From an uncultured Algimonas sp. (GTDB taxonomy: Bacteria; Pseudomonadota; Alphaproteobacteria; Caulobacterales; Maricaulaceae), in contig NZ_CANMJB010000001.1 in assembly GCF_947498175.1 (NCBI RefSeq), forward strand, positions 434,001 to 498,000: 64,000 nucleotides of DNA. The letters run 5' to 3'. This document shows, in pieces, positions 1-8,683 of this stretch (its first letter is position 1; each line of letters begins with the position of its first letter). The position numbers were made by a program, and so were the translations under genes. Below the pieces are notes generated by a model. That model saw nothing but the letters and a program-made list of their open reading frames with translations. It was not told the DNA's origin and made no database searches.

Positions 1-887
1 TTGAATTCCGGCTGCAGGCAATCGCGGAAAGCCACGGCCTTGGCCGCGATGACGTGCATCAGCGGCCCGCCCTGCAGTCCCGGGAAAATGGCCGAGTTGA
101 ACTTCTTGGCCAGCGCTTCGTCATTGGTCAGGATCATGCCGCCGCGCGGCCCGCGCAAGGTCTTGTGCGTCGTCGTCGTCGCCACGTGGGCATGCGGGAA
201 AGGACTGGGATGCACGCCGCCCGCGACGAGCCCGGCGAAGTGGGCCATGTCCACGTGCAGGTAAGCCCCGACCTTGTCCGCGATCTCGCGGAAGCGGGCG
301 AAGTCGATCACGCGGCTATAGGCGGAGCCGCCGCAGATGATGATCTTGGGCTGGTGCTCCACGGCCAGACGCTCGACCTGGTCGTAGTCGATCAGGTGGT
401 CGTCATCCTTCACGCCGTAGGACACGGCATTGAACCATTTGCCGGACAGGTTGGGCGGCGCGCCGTGGGTCAGGTGCCCACCGGACGCCAGATCCATGCC
501 GAGGATCGTGTCGCCGGGCTTGATCAGGGCGAGAAAGACCCCCTGATTGGCCTGCGAGCCGCTATTGGGCTGGACGTTGGCATATCCGCAGCCGAACAGC
601 TTGGTCGCCCGGTCGATGGCCAGCTGCTCCGCCACGTCGACATGCTGGCAGCCCCCATAATAGCGACGCCCCGGATAGCCTTCGGCATATTTGTTGGTCA
701 GAACGGATCCCTGCGCTTCCATCACCGCGTGAGACACGATGTTCTCCGACGCGATCAGCTCGATTTCCTGCTGCTGGCGCTTGAGCTCGTCCGCCATGGA
801 CGCGAACAGCTCCGGATCGCGCTCGGCGAGGGATTGGGAGAAGAAACGTTCGACGTATGCGGTCGAGTTCTGTTCGGCGACGGACAT
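1..887 (-). CDS. glyA: serine hydroxymethyltransferase, 3' end outside window
   Basis: PLP enzyme that interconverts serine and glycine and loads tetrahydrofolate with a one-carbon unit. The 295 visible codons cover the N-terminal and central fold: the substrate-side SENI segment near residue 47, GGHLTHG near 136 and the PLP-lysine signature [10 protein letters not shown] with the lysine near residue 242. The C-terminal third (family length about 430 residues) lies beyond base 1. The ATG at 885-887 follows a GGGAGC ribosome-binding site. It lies on the same strand as the toxin-antitoxin pair and hemA; its product glycine is the HemA substrate, but the intervening TA pair makes one operon uncertain. 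Confidence 0.97.
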   Translation of the reverse strand, partial: MSVAEQNSTAYVERFFSQSLAERDPELFASMADELKRQQQEIELIASENIVSHAVMEAQGSVLTNKYAEGYPGRRYYGGCQHVDVAEQLAIDRATKLFGCGYANVQPNSGSQANQGVFLALIKPGDTILGMDLASGGHLTHGAPPNLSGKWFNAVSYGVKDDDHLIDYDQVERLAVEHQPKIIICGGSAYSRVIDFARFREIADKVGAYLHVDMAHFAGLVAGGVHPSPFPHAHVATTTTHKTLRGPRGGMILTNDEALAKKFNSAIFPGLQGGPLMHVIAAKAVAFRDCLQPEF

Positions 888-955
888 AGGTGCTCCCTGG
901 TTCGTTACGCCCATAAACGTCCTAGCCGGGCCGAGCAATGCGGCAGAGTCCGGAA

Positions 956-1243
956 TTAGAATATTTGGCTTGCGTCCTGTCTGCCGATTACACGGCGTAT
1001 CAAGATAATGCCGGACCCTTCCTTTTCGAAGTAGATGACGTTCGAGCGGAAAACGCTACGACGTAATCCAGCACGTTCCGAACCGACCAAAGGAAACAGC
1101 TCAGGAGACGTGCAAAGAAGGTCTAGATGCGAGAGCAGTTCCGAAACGTAGCGCTCTGCGAGATGCTCACCGAAGCGTTCGATACCGAACGTGAAAATGT
1201 TATCGAGATCCTCGTCGGCTTTCGCGGAAAGCTTAACCGGCAC
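956..1243 (-). CDS. parE: ParE/RelE-superfamily toxin
   Basis: A 95-residue protein with the small ParE-type plasmid-stabilisation toxin layout: N-terminal helices ([10 protein letters not shown], then [14 protein letters not shown]), a central [24 protein letters not shown] strand region and a C-terminal [12 protein letters not shown] strand. ParE toxins inhibit DNA gyrase and RelE relatives cleave mRNA on ribosomes; the FRSNVIYFE core and the ParD-like partner favour ParE. Its start overlaps the antitoxin stop by 11 bases, the usual translational coupling of antitoxin first, toxin second. No frame disruption is visible, so it looks intact. The target is inferred from family only. Confidence 0.88.
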   Translation of the reverse strand: MPVKLSAKADEDLDNIFTFGIERFGEHLAERYVSELLSHLDLLCTSPELFPLVGSERAGLRRSVFRSNVIYFEKEGSGIILIRRVIGRQDASQIF

Positions 1244-1481
1244 GGCGATGATGCCGAGCCTTTACATCTTCCCAAATTTCGGAGGGTGACCGCTCGCTTA
1301 TTCCGGACTCATATCCCTTATCGAGTTCGGCGCGGATCCAGTCAATTCGACGTTCTCTTCGACGCTCCTGTCTAACGAGGTCATTGATGACATCGCTCTT
1401 ACTCGAATACTCACCTTTCGCGACTTGAGTTTGTAACCACTTGTCGTTGGCATCGGTGAATGTGACACTTTGACGGGACAT
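1233..1481 (-). CDS. parD: ParD-family ribbon-helix-helix antitoxin
   Basis: An 82-residue antitoxin. The N-terminal SVTFTDANDKWLQTQVAKGEYSSKSDVINDLVR segment has the ribbon-helix-helix pattern (beta strand, helix with KGEYSSKSDVI turn, second helix) used for dimerisation and operator binding. The highly charged C-terminal half (RRRERRIDWIRAELDKG and the SPSEIWEDVKARH tail) is the expected toxin-neutralising arm. The ATG at 1479-1481 was chosen because homologues start just before the first strand; longer in-frame extensions would run into hemA. It precedes the toxin with an 11-base overlap, and the promoter region carries a perfect inverted repeat at 1491-1514, consistent with autoregulation. 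Confidence 0.88.
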   Translation of the reverse strand: MSRQSVTFTDANDKWLQTQVAKGEYSSKSDVINDLVRQERRRERRIDWIRAELDKGYESGISERSPSEIWEDVKARHHRRAG

Positions 1482-1490
1482 GAGCACTTC

Positions 1491-1514
1491 CTTTGGTGCG
1501 ACATTGCACCAAAG
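1491..1514 (-). promoter_or_regulatory. inverted-repeat operator of the parDE pair
   Basis: A perfect 9-base inverted repeat, CTTTGGTGC / GCACCAAAG with a 6-base spacer, lies 9 bases upstream of the antitoxin start and 11 bases beyond the hemA stop. A further GATGCACC half-site follows at 1514-1521. Ribbon-helix-helix antitoxins bind such palindromes to repress their own operon, so this is the likely ParD operator. Binding is inferred. Confidence 0.65.
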
Positions 1515-1525
1515 ATGCACCACAT

Positions 1526-2758
1526 TCAAGCCGCCTCGACGTGCTCCAGCTCGAACTCGTCCCACACTTCCGATAGCGCGCTCATCAACTCGTCCATCAT
1601 CGCGTCGGTGTGGAACGGGCTGGGCGTGAAGCGCAAGCGTTCCGTACCGCGAGGGACGGTCGGGAAGTTGATCGGCTGGGCGTAGATGCCGTAATCTTCG
1701 ATCAACCGGTCGCTGACCGCCTGGCACTTGACCGGATCGCCGACCATGAGCGGGACGATATGCGTGTCCCCGTCGATGAAGGGATAGCCGGCGGCGCGGA
1801 ACCGGGCCTTCAAGACATTGGCGCGGTCCTGATGACGGTCGCGCATTTGCGGACTGATCTTGAGCACACGCACGGAGCGAAGAGCGCCCGCGGCCGTGGA
1901 GGGTGGAATGGAGGTGGTGAAGATGAAGCCGGAGGCCAAGCTGCGGATCGCATCGACGATCACCCGGTCGGCCGCGATATAGCCGCCGATCATGCCGAAC
2001 GCCTTGGCCAGCGTCCCTTGGATGATGTCGACCCGGTCCATCAGGCCGCGCGCTTCGCAGACGCCGCCGCCTCTCGGCCCGTACATGCCCACGGCGTGGA
2101 CTTCGTCGATATAGGTCAGCGCGCCGTACCGGTCGGCCAGATCGCAGATGCCTTCGATCGGCGCGATGTCCGCATCCATGGAATAGACGCTCTCGAAGGC
2201 GATCAGCTTGGGCGCATCCGCCGGTATGGCTTTAAGCTTTTCTTCCAGATCATTGAGATCGTTGTGCTTGAAGATGTGCTTGTGCGTCCGGGCGTTGCGG
2301 ATCCCGGAGATCATGGAGGCATGATTCATTTCGTCCGACAGGATGTGCAGATCCGGCAGGATCTTGCTCATGGTGGACAGCGCCGCTTCGTTGGCGACGT
2401 AGCCGGAGGTGAAGACGAGCGACGCTTCCTTGGCGTGCAGATCGGCCAGCTCGCTCTCCAGCTGCACGTGGTAGCGCGTGGTGCCGGAGATGTTGCGCGT
2501 TCCGCCGGATCCGGTCCCGGCCGCTTCGACGGCGGACTTGACGGCCTCTACCACGCAATTGTTCTGGCCCATGCCGAGATAGTCGTTGGAGCACCAGACG
2601 GTGATGTCTTGTTCGCTGTGATCGTCCTTGAACCAGGTCGCCCGCGGGAACGCGCCTTTCTTGCGACGGATGTCGCGGAAGATCCTGTAACGCCCTTCCG
2701 CCCGGACGGCATCGACGGCCGCCTTGAACTGATCCCTGTATCGTACCGATGTGGTCAC
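1526..2758 (-). CDS. hemA: 5-aminolevulinate synthase (C4 pathway)
   Basis: Condenses glycine with succinyl-CoA to 5-aminolevulinate, the first committed step of heme synthesis in alphaproteobacteria and mitochondria. The 410 residues are full length for the alpha-oxoamine synthase family. Visible landmarks are the CSNDYLGMG segment near 56, [11 protein letters not shown] near 83-93, the PLP-binding DEVHAVG (D218, H221) and the Schiff-base lysine K252 in GTLAKAFG. It is transcribed divergently from hemB, the next enzyme, with 131 bases between the starts, which suggests joint control of the pathway. A toxin-antitoxin pair follows directly downstream. Confidence 0.98.
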   Translation of the reverse strand: MTTSVRYRDQFKAAVDAVRAEGRYRIFRDIRRKKGAFPRATWFKDDHSEQDITVWCSNDYLGMGQNNCVVEAVKSAVEAAGTGSGGTRNISGTTRYHVQLESELADLHAKEASLVFTSGYVANEAALSTMSKILPDLHILSDEMNHASMISGIRNARTHKHIFKHNDLNDLEEKLKAIPADAPKLIAFESVYSMDADIAPIEGICDLADRYGALTYIDEVHAVGMYGPRGGGVCEARGLMDRVDIIQGTLAKAFGMIGGYIAADRVIVDAIRSLASGFIFTTSIPPSTAAGALRSVRVLKISPQMRDRHQDRANVLKARFRAAGYPFIDGDTHIVPLMVGDPVKCQAVSDRLIEDYGIYAQPINFPTVPRGTERLRFTPSPFHTDAMMDELMSALSEVWDEFELEHVEAA

Positions 2759-2842
2759 GTCTCACCTGCTGACTTCTCTTCGCTGGAATATAGACAAGAC
2801 AAGCGTTAATGACCAGCAAACCCGCAGCGAAATTCTGCGCTT

Positions 2843-2860
2843 TTGTGACGCAAGACACAA
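2843..2860. promoter_or_regulatory. possible CRP/FNR-family site between hemA and hemB
   Basis: The hemA-hemB divergent region contains TTGTG and CACAA arms separated by 8 bases. Its core reads TGTGA-N6-ACACA, one base away from the CRP-family half-site pair TGTGA-N6-TCACA. Heme genes in alphaproteobacteria are often controlled by FnrL/CRP-family regulators, but the FnrL consensus TTGAT-N4-ATCAA is not present. The assignment is tentative. Confidence 0.3.
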
Positions 2861-2889
2861 GCGCCAGGTCATTGAAAGCATTCGATTAA

Positions 2890-3876
2890 ATGAGCCAATT
2901 CCCCCAGCTAAGAATGCGTCGCAAGAGGCGCGCCGACTGGTCGCGCAATCTTGTGCGCGAAACTGCCCTCACCGCGCACGACCTGGTTCTGACGACCGTC
3001 ATCACCGATTCCGTGGATCGGGAAGGCCCCGTCGGCAGCCTTCCCGGCGTGTCGCGGCTCGGCCTGGACGCGCTGGTCGCGCAGGCAAAGGAAGCGGCCG
3101 CGCTCGGCATTCCGGCCCTTGCGCTCTTCCCTCACATCGACCCGGCCAGGAAGAATGCGACGGCCAGCGAAGCGCTCAATCCCGACGGTCTTGTGCCCGA
3201 AGCCATCCGCCGCCTGAAGCGCGACGTGCCGGAAATCGGTGTCATCGTCGATGTCGCGCTTGATCCGTTCACCGACCACGGTCACGACGGGCTGATGCGC
3301 GGCGAGGTGATCGACAACGACTCCACGCTCGACATGCTGTCGCAAGGCGCCGTCATCCTGGCCGAGGCCGGTGCAGACATGGTCGCGCCGTCGGACATGA
3401 TGGACGGGCGCGTCGGCGTCATCCGGGACGCGCTGGACGACGCCGGCCTGACTGAGACGATGATCCTGTCCTATGCCGCCAAGTTCGCGTCGGCCTTCTA
3501 CGGCCCCTACCGCGATGCCATCGGCACGGCGTCGGCACTGAAGGGCGACAAGCGGACTTACCAGATGGATCCGGGCAACACGGACGAGGCCCTGCACGAG
3601 GTCGCAATGGATATCGAGGAAGGCGCCGACATGGTCATGGTCAAGCCCGGCCTGCCCTATCTGGACATCTGCCACCGCATCAAGGCCGAGTTCGAAGTGC
3701 CGACTTTGGCCTTCCAGGTCAGCGGCGAATACGCCATGATCCAGTTGGCCTCGCAGAACGGCTGGGGGGATAGCGAGCGCCTGCTGCTGGAGACGCTGAC
3801 CGCGTTCAAACGCGCCGGATGCGACGCCGTGCTGAGTTACGGGGCCATCCGCGCGGCGCGATTGCTGGCTGGTTAG
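2890..3876 (+). CDS. hemB: porphobilinogen synthase (delta-aminolevulinic acid dehydratase)
   Basis: Joins two 5-aminolevulinate molecules to porphobilinogen, the step after HemA. It has 328 residues, full family length. The Schiff-base lysines are K198 (SYAAKFASAFYGP) and K252 (VMVKPG). The metal loop reads DVALDPFTDHGHDG (D121, D125) in place of the cysteine triad of zinc enzymes, which is the form known from alphaproteobacterial enzymes that do not use the catalytic zinc. It is divergent from hemA, and its stop overlaps by four bases the stop of the oppositely oriented dehydrogenase that follows. Confidence 0.98.
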   Translation: MSQFPQLRMRRKRRADWSRNLVRETALTAHDLVLTTVITDSVDREGPVGSLPGVSRLGLDALVAQAKEAAALGIPALALFPHIDPARKNATASEALNPDGLVPEAIRRLKRDVPEIGVIVDVALDPFTDHGHDGLMRGEVIDNDSTLDMLSQGAVILAEAGADMVAPSDMMDGRVGVIRDALDDAGLTETMILSYAAKFASAFYGPYRDAIGTASALKGDKRTYQMDPGNTDEALHEVAMDIEEGADMVMVKPGLPYLDICHRIKAEFEVPTLAFQVSGEYAMIQLASQNGWGDSERLLLETLTAFKRAGCDAVLSYGAIRAARLLAG

Positions 3877-4733
3877 GTCTTGGGCAGGCTCCGGACCAAA
3901 GCGGAGGTATCCTGACGCCCGCCACCCATCTCTTGCACTTTCCCATAGGCGGCATCCACTTGCGCGGCGACCGGCAGGTCCAGCCCCATCGCTTCGGCCT
4001 CGCTCAGGGCGATGGCCAGGTCCTTGCGCATCCAGTCGATGGCGAAACCGAAGTCGAATTCGTCCGCGGCCATGCTCAGCAGCCGGTTGTCCATCTGCCA
4101 GCTCTGGGCCGCGCCGCCGCCGATCGCCGACAATAGCGCGTCCGGATCGAGACCGGCGGCCTGGGCGAAGCGCAAGCCTTCCGACAGACCTTGCAACGTC
4201 CCGGCGATACAGATCTGGTTGACGCATTTGGCCGTCTGGCCCGACCCCGCCGCGCCCAGATAGGTGATGGTCTTGCCGTAGCTTCGCAGCACAGGTTCCG
4301 CGGCATCGAACACGGACCGCTCACCGCCGCACATGATCGATAGACGGCCGGCTTCGGCGCCTGATTGGCCGCCGGAAATCGGGGCGTCGATGAAATCCAC
4401 ACCGGCATCTGCGAGACGCTTGGCTACCTCGCGCGCGCAATCCGGCGAGGCCGTCGTGTGGTCGATCACGGTCGTGCCCGGCGCCAGAGACGGCAGGGTG
4501 CGGTCCATGATGTCGAACACGTCCTGATCCGCGCCGACGCAGATCATGACGTAGTCGCAGCCCTCGACCGCGACCTCGAGCGTTTGTGCCGCGCCTTCGC
4601 CGTGAATGTCCTCCCATTCCTGTGCGCGTGATGGCGTCCGGTTCCAGACTTGGACGTCATGGCCGTTGGCCCGCAAATGTCCGGCCATCGGGAAGCCCAT
4701 CACACCCAGACCCAGAAATGCGCATTTCGCCAT
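3873..4733 (-). CDS. NAD(P)-dependent 3-hydroxyisobutyrate dehydrogenase-family oxidoreductase
   Basis: A 286-residue beta-hydroxyacid dehydrogenase. The Rossmann motif GLGVMG is at residues 8-13, the substrate-binding DAPISGG at 116-122 and the catalytic lysine K169 in GSGQTAKCVNQ; the all-alpha C-terminal domain follows. Members reduce or oxidise 3-hydroxyisobutyrate, tartronate semialdehyde, succinic semialdehyde and similar short beta-hydroxyacids; the sequence alone does not fix the substrate. It converges on hemB with a 4-base overlap of stop codons and is apparently monocistronic. Confidence 0.9.
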   Translation of the reverse strand: MAKCAFLGLGVMGFPMAGHLRANGHDVQVWNRTPSRAQEWEDIHGEGAAQTLEVAVEGCDYVMICVGADQDVFDIMDRTLPSLAPGTTVIDHTTASPDCAREVAKRLADAGVDFIDAPISGGQSGAEAGRLSIMCGGERSVFDAAEPVLRSYGKTITYLGAAGSGQTAKCVNQICIAGTLQGLSEGLRFAQAAGLDPDALLSAIGGGAAQSWQMDNRLLSMAADEFDFGFAIDWMRKDLAIALSEAEAMGLDLPVAAQVDAAYGKVQEMGGGRQDTSALVRSLPKT

Positions 4734-4837
4734 GATCTATTCCTAAAAGACGTTACGCGATTTGTCCGAAACCGCTTGAGTTCGCCGCCGCCTATCGCCC
4801 ATAGCGCGAGTCCAACGCAAGCGAGGTCGTCGTCGTA

Positions 4838-6661
4838 ATGTGGGCTTTGCCCGAAACCGTACAGATGTGGAGCGTGTTCGCCATCGTGGCGGTCGGCGTC
4901 TATCTCTACGTCCGCGAACGGTTCTCCATCGAGGCGATCAGCGTCGGGCTGATCTTCGCCCTGATGGCGTTCGGCAATCTGTTCGCCGCGCCGGAACAGG
5001 ATATGGGCAGCGCCACGCTGTTGTCCGGTTTCGCGGCGCCCGCACTCATCACCATCATGGCCTTGCTGGTCGTCGGTCAGGGCCTGTTCCAGACCGGCGC
5101 GCTGGAACGTGTGACCGTTTCGATCAACAAGGCGCTGGACAAGCGTCCGCGGCGCACGCTGGCCATGGTCTTCGGGGTCGCCTTCGCCGTGTCCATGTTC
5201 ATGAACAACACGCCGGTCGTGGTCATGTTCATTCCGGTCCTGGCCGCCATGGCGGGGAAACTGGGCGTCACGGCCTCGCGCTTCATGATGCCGCTGTCCT
5301 TCCTCTGCATCCTGGCGGGGATGACGACCTTGATCGGCAGCTCGACCAACCTGCTCGTCAACGACGTGCTCGTGCGCTCCACCGACATGTCGCTCTCCTT
5401 CTTCACCCAATTCGTTCCGGGCATGGTGCTCGCCTCGATCGGCGCGGTCTTCATTATCGTCGCCTCGCCCTGGCTGCTGACCGAACGCGAATCCGAAGAA
5501 CCGGCGCTGCAATCAACGGGGCAGCAATATATCGCTCAGATCCGCGTCGCGGATGGTCATCCGCTCGACGGAGTCGAGCCCGTGGCCGGACTCTACACGC
5601 AATTGCGCGACGTGACCGTCCGCATGGTCCAACGCGGCGAAACCTCGCTCCTGCCGCCGTTCGAGGAAGGGCTTCGGGCTGGGGACGTGCTGATCGTCGC
5701 GGCGACCCGCCCGCAACTCTCCGCCCTGCTCAAGACACGGCCGCAATATCTGCGCGGCATGCTCGATATTGGCGGCTTCTCGGACGGCGATACCGGACAG
5801 GACAGTTCGATCATGCTCTCGGAAGCCGTGGTCGCACCGGGTTCGCGCATGATCGGCCGCAATATCGAACAGATCGGCTTTCGCCGCATGACCGGATGTT
5901 TGGTCCTGGGCATCCAGCGACGCTCCCGCATGATCCGCAAACGCATGCTGGACATCCGGCTGGAGGCGGGAGACATTCTGCTCCTGTTCGGTTATGAGAG
6001 CGAAATCAGTGCCTTGCGTCAGAATCGTGATCTGATCCTGCTGGATTGGAGCACGTCGGAACTGCCGGATATCCGCAAGGCCAAAGCGGCGCGGCTGATC
6101 TTTCTGGCGACGATTGCTGCCGCCGCTCTGTCGCTTGTTCCCATCGAGATCGCCGCGCTCGGCGGGGCGCTGGGCATGATCGCCACGGGCTGCCTGAACA
6201 TCCGCCAGGCCGTCCGCGCACTCGACATGCGCATCTTCCTGCTGATCGGAGCCGCCTTCGCCATGGGCCTGGCTCTGGAACGCACGGGAGGCGCGCTATT
6301 TATCGGCACGAACGTCGTCAGTGCCTTCAAGCCGTTCGGCACGCAGGCGCTGATCGCCGCCGTCTTCCTGGTCGTGGCGATCTTCACGAACATCATCAGC
6401 AATTCGGCGGCCGCTCTGCTGTTCGCGCCGATCGCCCTGTCGATCTCGCAGCAGGCCGACATCGATCCGATCATCATGGTGCTGACGGTGATCTTCGCCG
6501 CCAATTGCAGCTTCGCCACGCCCATCGCCTACCAGACCAACCTGCTCGTCATGGGCCCCGGCCATTACCGGTTCGGCGACTTCGCCCGTTTCGGCATTCC
6601 ATTGATCCTGGTGATCTGGGTGTCTTACGTCTTGCTCCTGCCCGTTTTGTTTGGTCTTTAG
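4838..6661 (+). CDS. SLC13/DASS-family permease with two RCK_C (TrkA-C) domains
   Basis: A 607-residue inner-membrane anion/sodium symporter-like protein. N-terminal membrane segments (about residues 1-210) are followed by two cytoplasmic RCK_C modules (about 228-300, ending AGDVLIVAATRPQL, and 325-395, ending AGDILLLFGYESEI), then a second membrane half with the SSTNLLVND (about 168) and SNSAAALLFAPIA (about 520) re-entrant hairpin motifs typical of the DASS fold. Related proteins move sulfate, dicarboxylates or other anions; the RCK_C domains are probably regulatory. The ATG at 4838 has a weak ribosome site; the ATG at 4865 is an alternative. The substrate is unknown. Confidence 0.9.
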   Translation: MWALPETVQMWSVFAIVAVGVYLYVRERFSIEAISVGLIFALMAFGNLFAAPEQDMGSATLLSGFAAPALITIMALLVVGQGLFQTGALERVTVSINKALDKRPRRTLAMVFGVAFAVSMFMNNTPVVVMFIPVLAAMAGKLGVTASRFMMPLSFLCILAGMTTLIGSSTNLLVNDVLVRSTDMSLSFFTQFVPGMVLASIGAVFIIVASPWLLTERESEEPALQSTGQQYIAQIRVADGHPLDGVEPVAGLYTQLRDVTVRMVQRGETSLLPPFEEGLRAGDVLIVAATRPQLSALLKTRPQYLRGMLDIGGFSDGDTGQDSSIMLSEAVVAPGSRMIGRNIEQIGFRRMTGCLVLGIQRRSRMIRKRMLDIRLEAGDILLLFGYESEISALRQNRDLILLDWSTSELPDIRKAKAARLIFLATIAAAALSLVPIEIAALGGALGMIATGCLNIRQAVRALDMRIFLLIGAAFAMGLALERTGGALFIGTNVVSAFKPFGTQALIAAVFLVVAIFTNIISNSAAALLFAPIALSISQQADIDPIIMVLTVIFAANCSFATPIAYQTNLLVMGPGHYRFGDFARFGIPLILVIWVSYVLLLPVLFGL

Positions 6662-6704
6662 GGCGGATGACAGGGACCATGGTCACAGGGGAGTCCGATC
6701 AGAG

Positions 6705-7436
6705 ATGAGCCATCCGTTCGATCCGAACCAGCTTCAATTCTTCCTGACCATTCCGTCCCCGTGCCCCTATCTGCCCGGACGGATGGAACGGAAGATCTTC
6801 ACCCAGCTCGACCCGCTCGACGGCCCGCACCTGAACAACTATCTCACCCATGCCGGTTTCCGGCGCAGCCAGAACGTCATCTACCGCCCGGCCTGCGAAA
6901 GCTGCCGCGAGTGCCGCTCGCTGCGCGTCAAGGCGGACATGTTCGAGCCAGGGCGCAGTTTCCGCCGCACGATCGCGCGCAATGACGACCTGTCCATCGA
7001 GGTCGCGCCCGCCATCGCCACCACCGAACAGTTCGCCCTGCTGGCCCGCTACCTGAAGCATCGCCATCCCGGCGGCGGCATGACCGACATGGATATGAGC
7101 CGCTACGAGATGATGGTCGAGGAATGCGCATCCGAGACCGAAATCGTGGAATATCGCGAGCCGGACGGCACGCTGATCGCATGCATGCTGATCGACCGGC
7201 TGATGGACGGATTATCCTTGGTTTACAGCTTCTTCGATACGGACGCTCAAGCCCGGTCGCTCGGCAACTACATGATCCTGGACCAGATCGGGCGCGCGCG
7301 GCTGGAAGGCCTGCCCTACCTCTATCTCGGCTATTGGGTGCCGGGCAGTCCCAAGATGGATTACAAGATGCGGTTCCGCCCCGCCGAAGTGCTGGGCCAT
7401 CGCGGATGGATGCCGTTGCAGACGCCGACCGCGTGA
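6705..7436 (+). CDS. bpt: aspartate/glutamate leucyltransferase (N-end rule aminoacyl-transferase)
   Basis: Transfers an amino acid (leucine in characterised bacterial Bpt enzymes, arginine in eukaryotic ATE1) from tRNA to proteins with acidic N-termini, marking them for ClpAP/ClpS degradation. The 243 residues contain the N-terminal ATE domain with the conserved cysteines C20 (SPCPYL) and C64/C67/C70 (ACESCREC), and the C-terminal GNAT-like domain with LGYWVPGSPKMDYK near residue 215. A purine-rich stretch precedes the ATG at 6705. The stop overlaps the GTG start of the TRAP binding protein by four bases (GTGA), so the two are translationally coupled. Confidence 0.94.
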   Translation: MSHPFDPNQLQFFLTIPSPCPYLPGRMERKIFTQLDPLDGPHLNNYLTHAGFRRSQNVIYRPACESCRECRSLRVKADMFEPGRSFRRTIARNDDLSIEVAPAIATTEQFALLARYLKHRHPGGGMTDMDMSRYEMMVEECASETEIVEYREPDGTLIACMLIDRLMDGLSLVYSFFDTDAQARSLGNYMILDQIGRARLEGLPYLYLGYWVPGSPKMDYKMRFRPAEVLGHRGWMPLQTPTA

Positions 7437-8578
7437 CGCGCCGGCGCGACATCGTGCTGGGGGCGGGCGCGCTGGCGGCGGGCGCGGGTGTCCTCGGCGC
7501 CCTGTCCGGCAGCGACAAGCCCGATCGGCCGCGCGCCGCACCTGACGGCGTCGCCGCACCCAACCTCAATCGCGGCATCAGGCGCTTCCGCATGGCGACC
7601 AGCTGGCCGAAGGACTTCCCGGGCCTGGGCATCATGCCGGAACGGTTCGCCGATGCCGTGCGCGCGATGAGCGACGGGTTGCTGGACGTGAAAGTCTATG
7701 CCGCGGGCGAGCTCGTCGGCGCGCTGGAATGCTTCAACGCCACCAGCACGGGCGCGGCCGACATGTACCACGCCGCGGAGTACTATTGGCAGGGCGTGTC
7801 GCCGGGCTTCACCTTCTTCACCGCCGTGCCGATGGGCATGACGGCCACCGAGATCATGGGCTGGATCGATTGGGGCGGCGGACAGGAGTTGTGGCATGAA
7901 CTGTCGGCCCGCAACAATGTCATCGCCTTTCAGGCCGGCAATACGGGCCACCAGACCGGAGGCTGGTTCAAGCGCCCGCTGACGGGCTTGGAGGACCTGA
8001 AGGGCCTGCGGATGCGCATGCCGGGGCTGGGCGGCAAAGTGCTGACGGAGCTCGGCGCCACGCCGGTCCTGCTGCCCGGCGGCGAAATCTACCAGGCGCT
8101 GCAATCCGGCTCCATCGATGCGACGGAATGGGTCGGGCCGTGGAACGATCTGGCGCTCGGTTTCTACCGCGAAGCGCCGCATTATTACGTGCCGGGTTTC
8201 CACGAACCGGGGGCAAGCCTCGCGGTCGGCGTCAACCTCAACCGGTGGGCGGGCCTGTCGACCTCGGAACAGGCCATCATCCGCCATGCCTGCAAGTCGG
8301 CCAACGATCAGTCCATCGGCGAATACACGGTCGAGAACGCCCGCGCGCTGGAAACGCTGCGCGACAGGCACGGCATCGAACCGCAGCTCATGCCGGACGA
8401 GATCCTGCGCGCCGTCGGCGACACGGCCGACGCCATCGTCGGCGACCTGGCGCAGGGCGATCCGCTGGTCACGCGCATCTTCGACAGCTACATCGCCGCG
8501 CGCAACCGCTACGCCGAATGGACGGAGATCAGCGACGGCGCCTTCATCAGAGCCCGCGCGCTCCGGCAGCAGGGCTAG
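7433..8578 (+). CDS. TRAP transporter solute-binding subunit (DctP/TakP-like), Tat-exported
   Basis: Periplasmic binding protein of a tripartite ATP-independent transporter, 381 residues from the GTG at 7433. The N-terminus TRRRDIVLGAGALAAGAG is a twin-arginine signal peptide, implying folded export. The mature part contains ATSWPKDFPG, AGELVGAL, the ligand-arginine segment RMRMPGLGGKVL, LLPGGEIYQALQSGSIDATEWVGP and YYVPGFHEPG. This pattern is close to the 2-oxo-acid-binding TakP subfamily, so a 2-oxo acid or related carboxylate is the likely but unproven ligand. It starts inside the bpt stop codon and is followed by the Q and M subunits. Confidence 0.94.
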   Translation: MTRRRDIVLGAGALAAGAGVLGALSGSDKPDRPRAAPDGVAAPNLNRGIRRFRMATSWPKDFPGLGIMPERFADAVRAMSDGLLDVKVYAAGELVGALECFNATSTGAADMYHAAEYYWQGVSPGFTFFTAVPMGMTATEIMGWIDWGGGQELWHELSARNNVIAFQAGNTGHQTGGWFKRPLTGLEDLKGLRMRMPGLGGKVLTELGATPVLLPGGEIYQALQSGSIDATEWVGPWNDLALGFYREAPHYYVPGFHEPGASLAVGVNLNRWAGLSTSEQAIIRHACKSANDQSIGEYTVENARALETLRDRHGIEPQLMPDEILRAVGDTADAIVGDLAQGDPLVTRIFDSYIAARNRYAEWTEISDGAFIRARALRQQG

Positions 8579-8683
8579 GTAGACCGTGGACATGATCTTC
8601 AGGACAAGGCCGTCTCCGGCAACGAAGGCCGGGGACAATGATCGTGCCTATGGTCTTGCAAAGATGTGCAGGATCTAGCCCGG

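Noticed and set aside
54-959. 301-codon open frame on the plus strand
   Set aside because: It is antisense to glyA; the protein is composed of valine/glycine/arginine/histidine-rich noise without any motif, and the minus strand carries the clear SHMT sequence.
1610-2809. 399-codon open frame on the plus strand
   Set aside because: Antisense to hemA over nearly its full length; long open antisense frames are expected in GC-rich coding DNA.
2759-2889. FnrL/anaerobox site between hemA and hemB
   Set aside because: The consensus TTGAT-N4-ATCAA was not found; only a weaker CRP-like site is listed.
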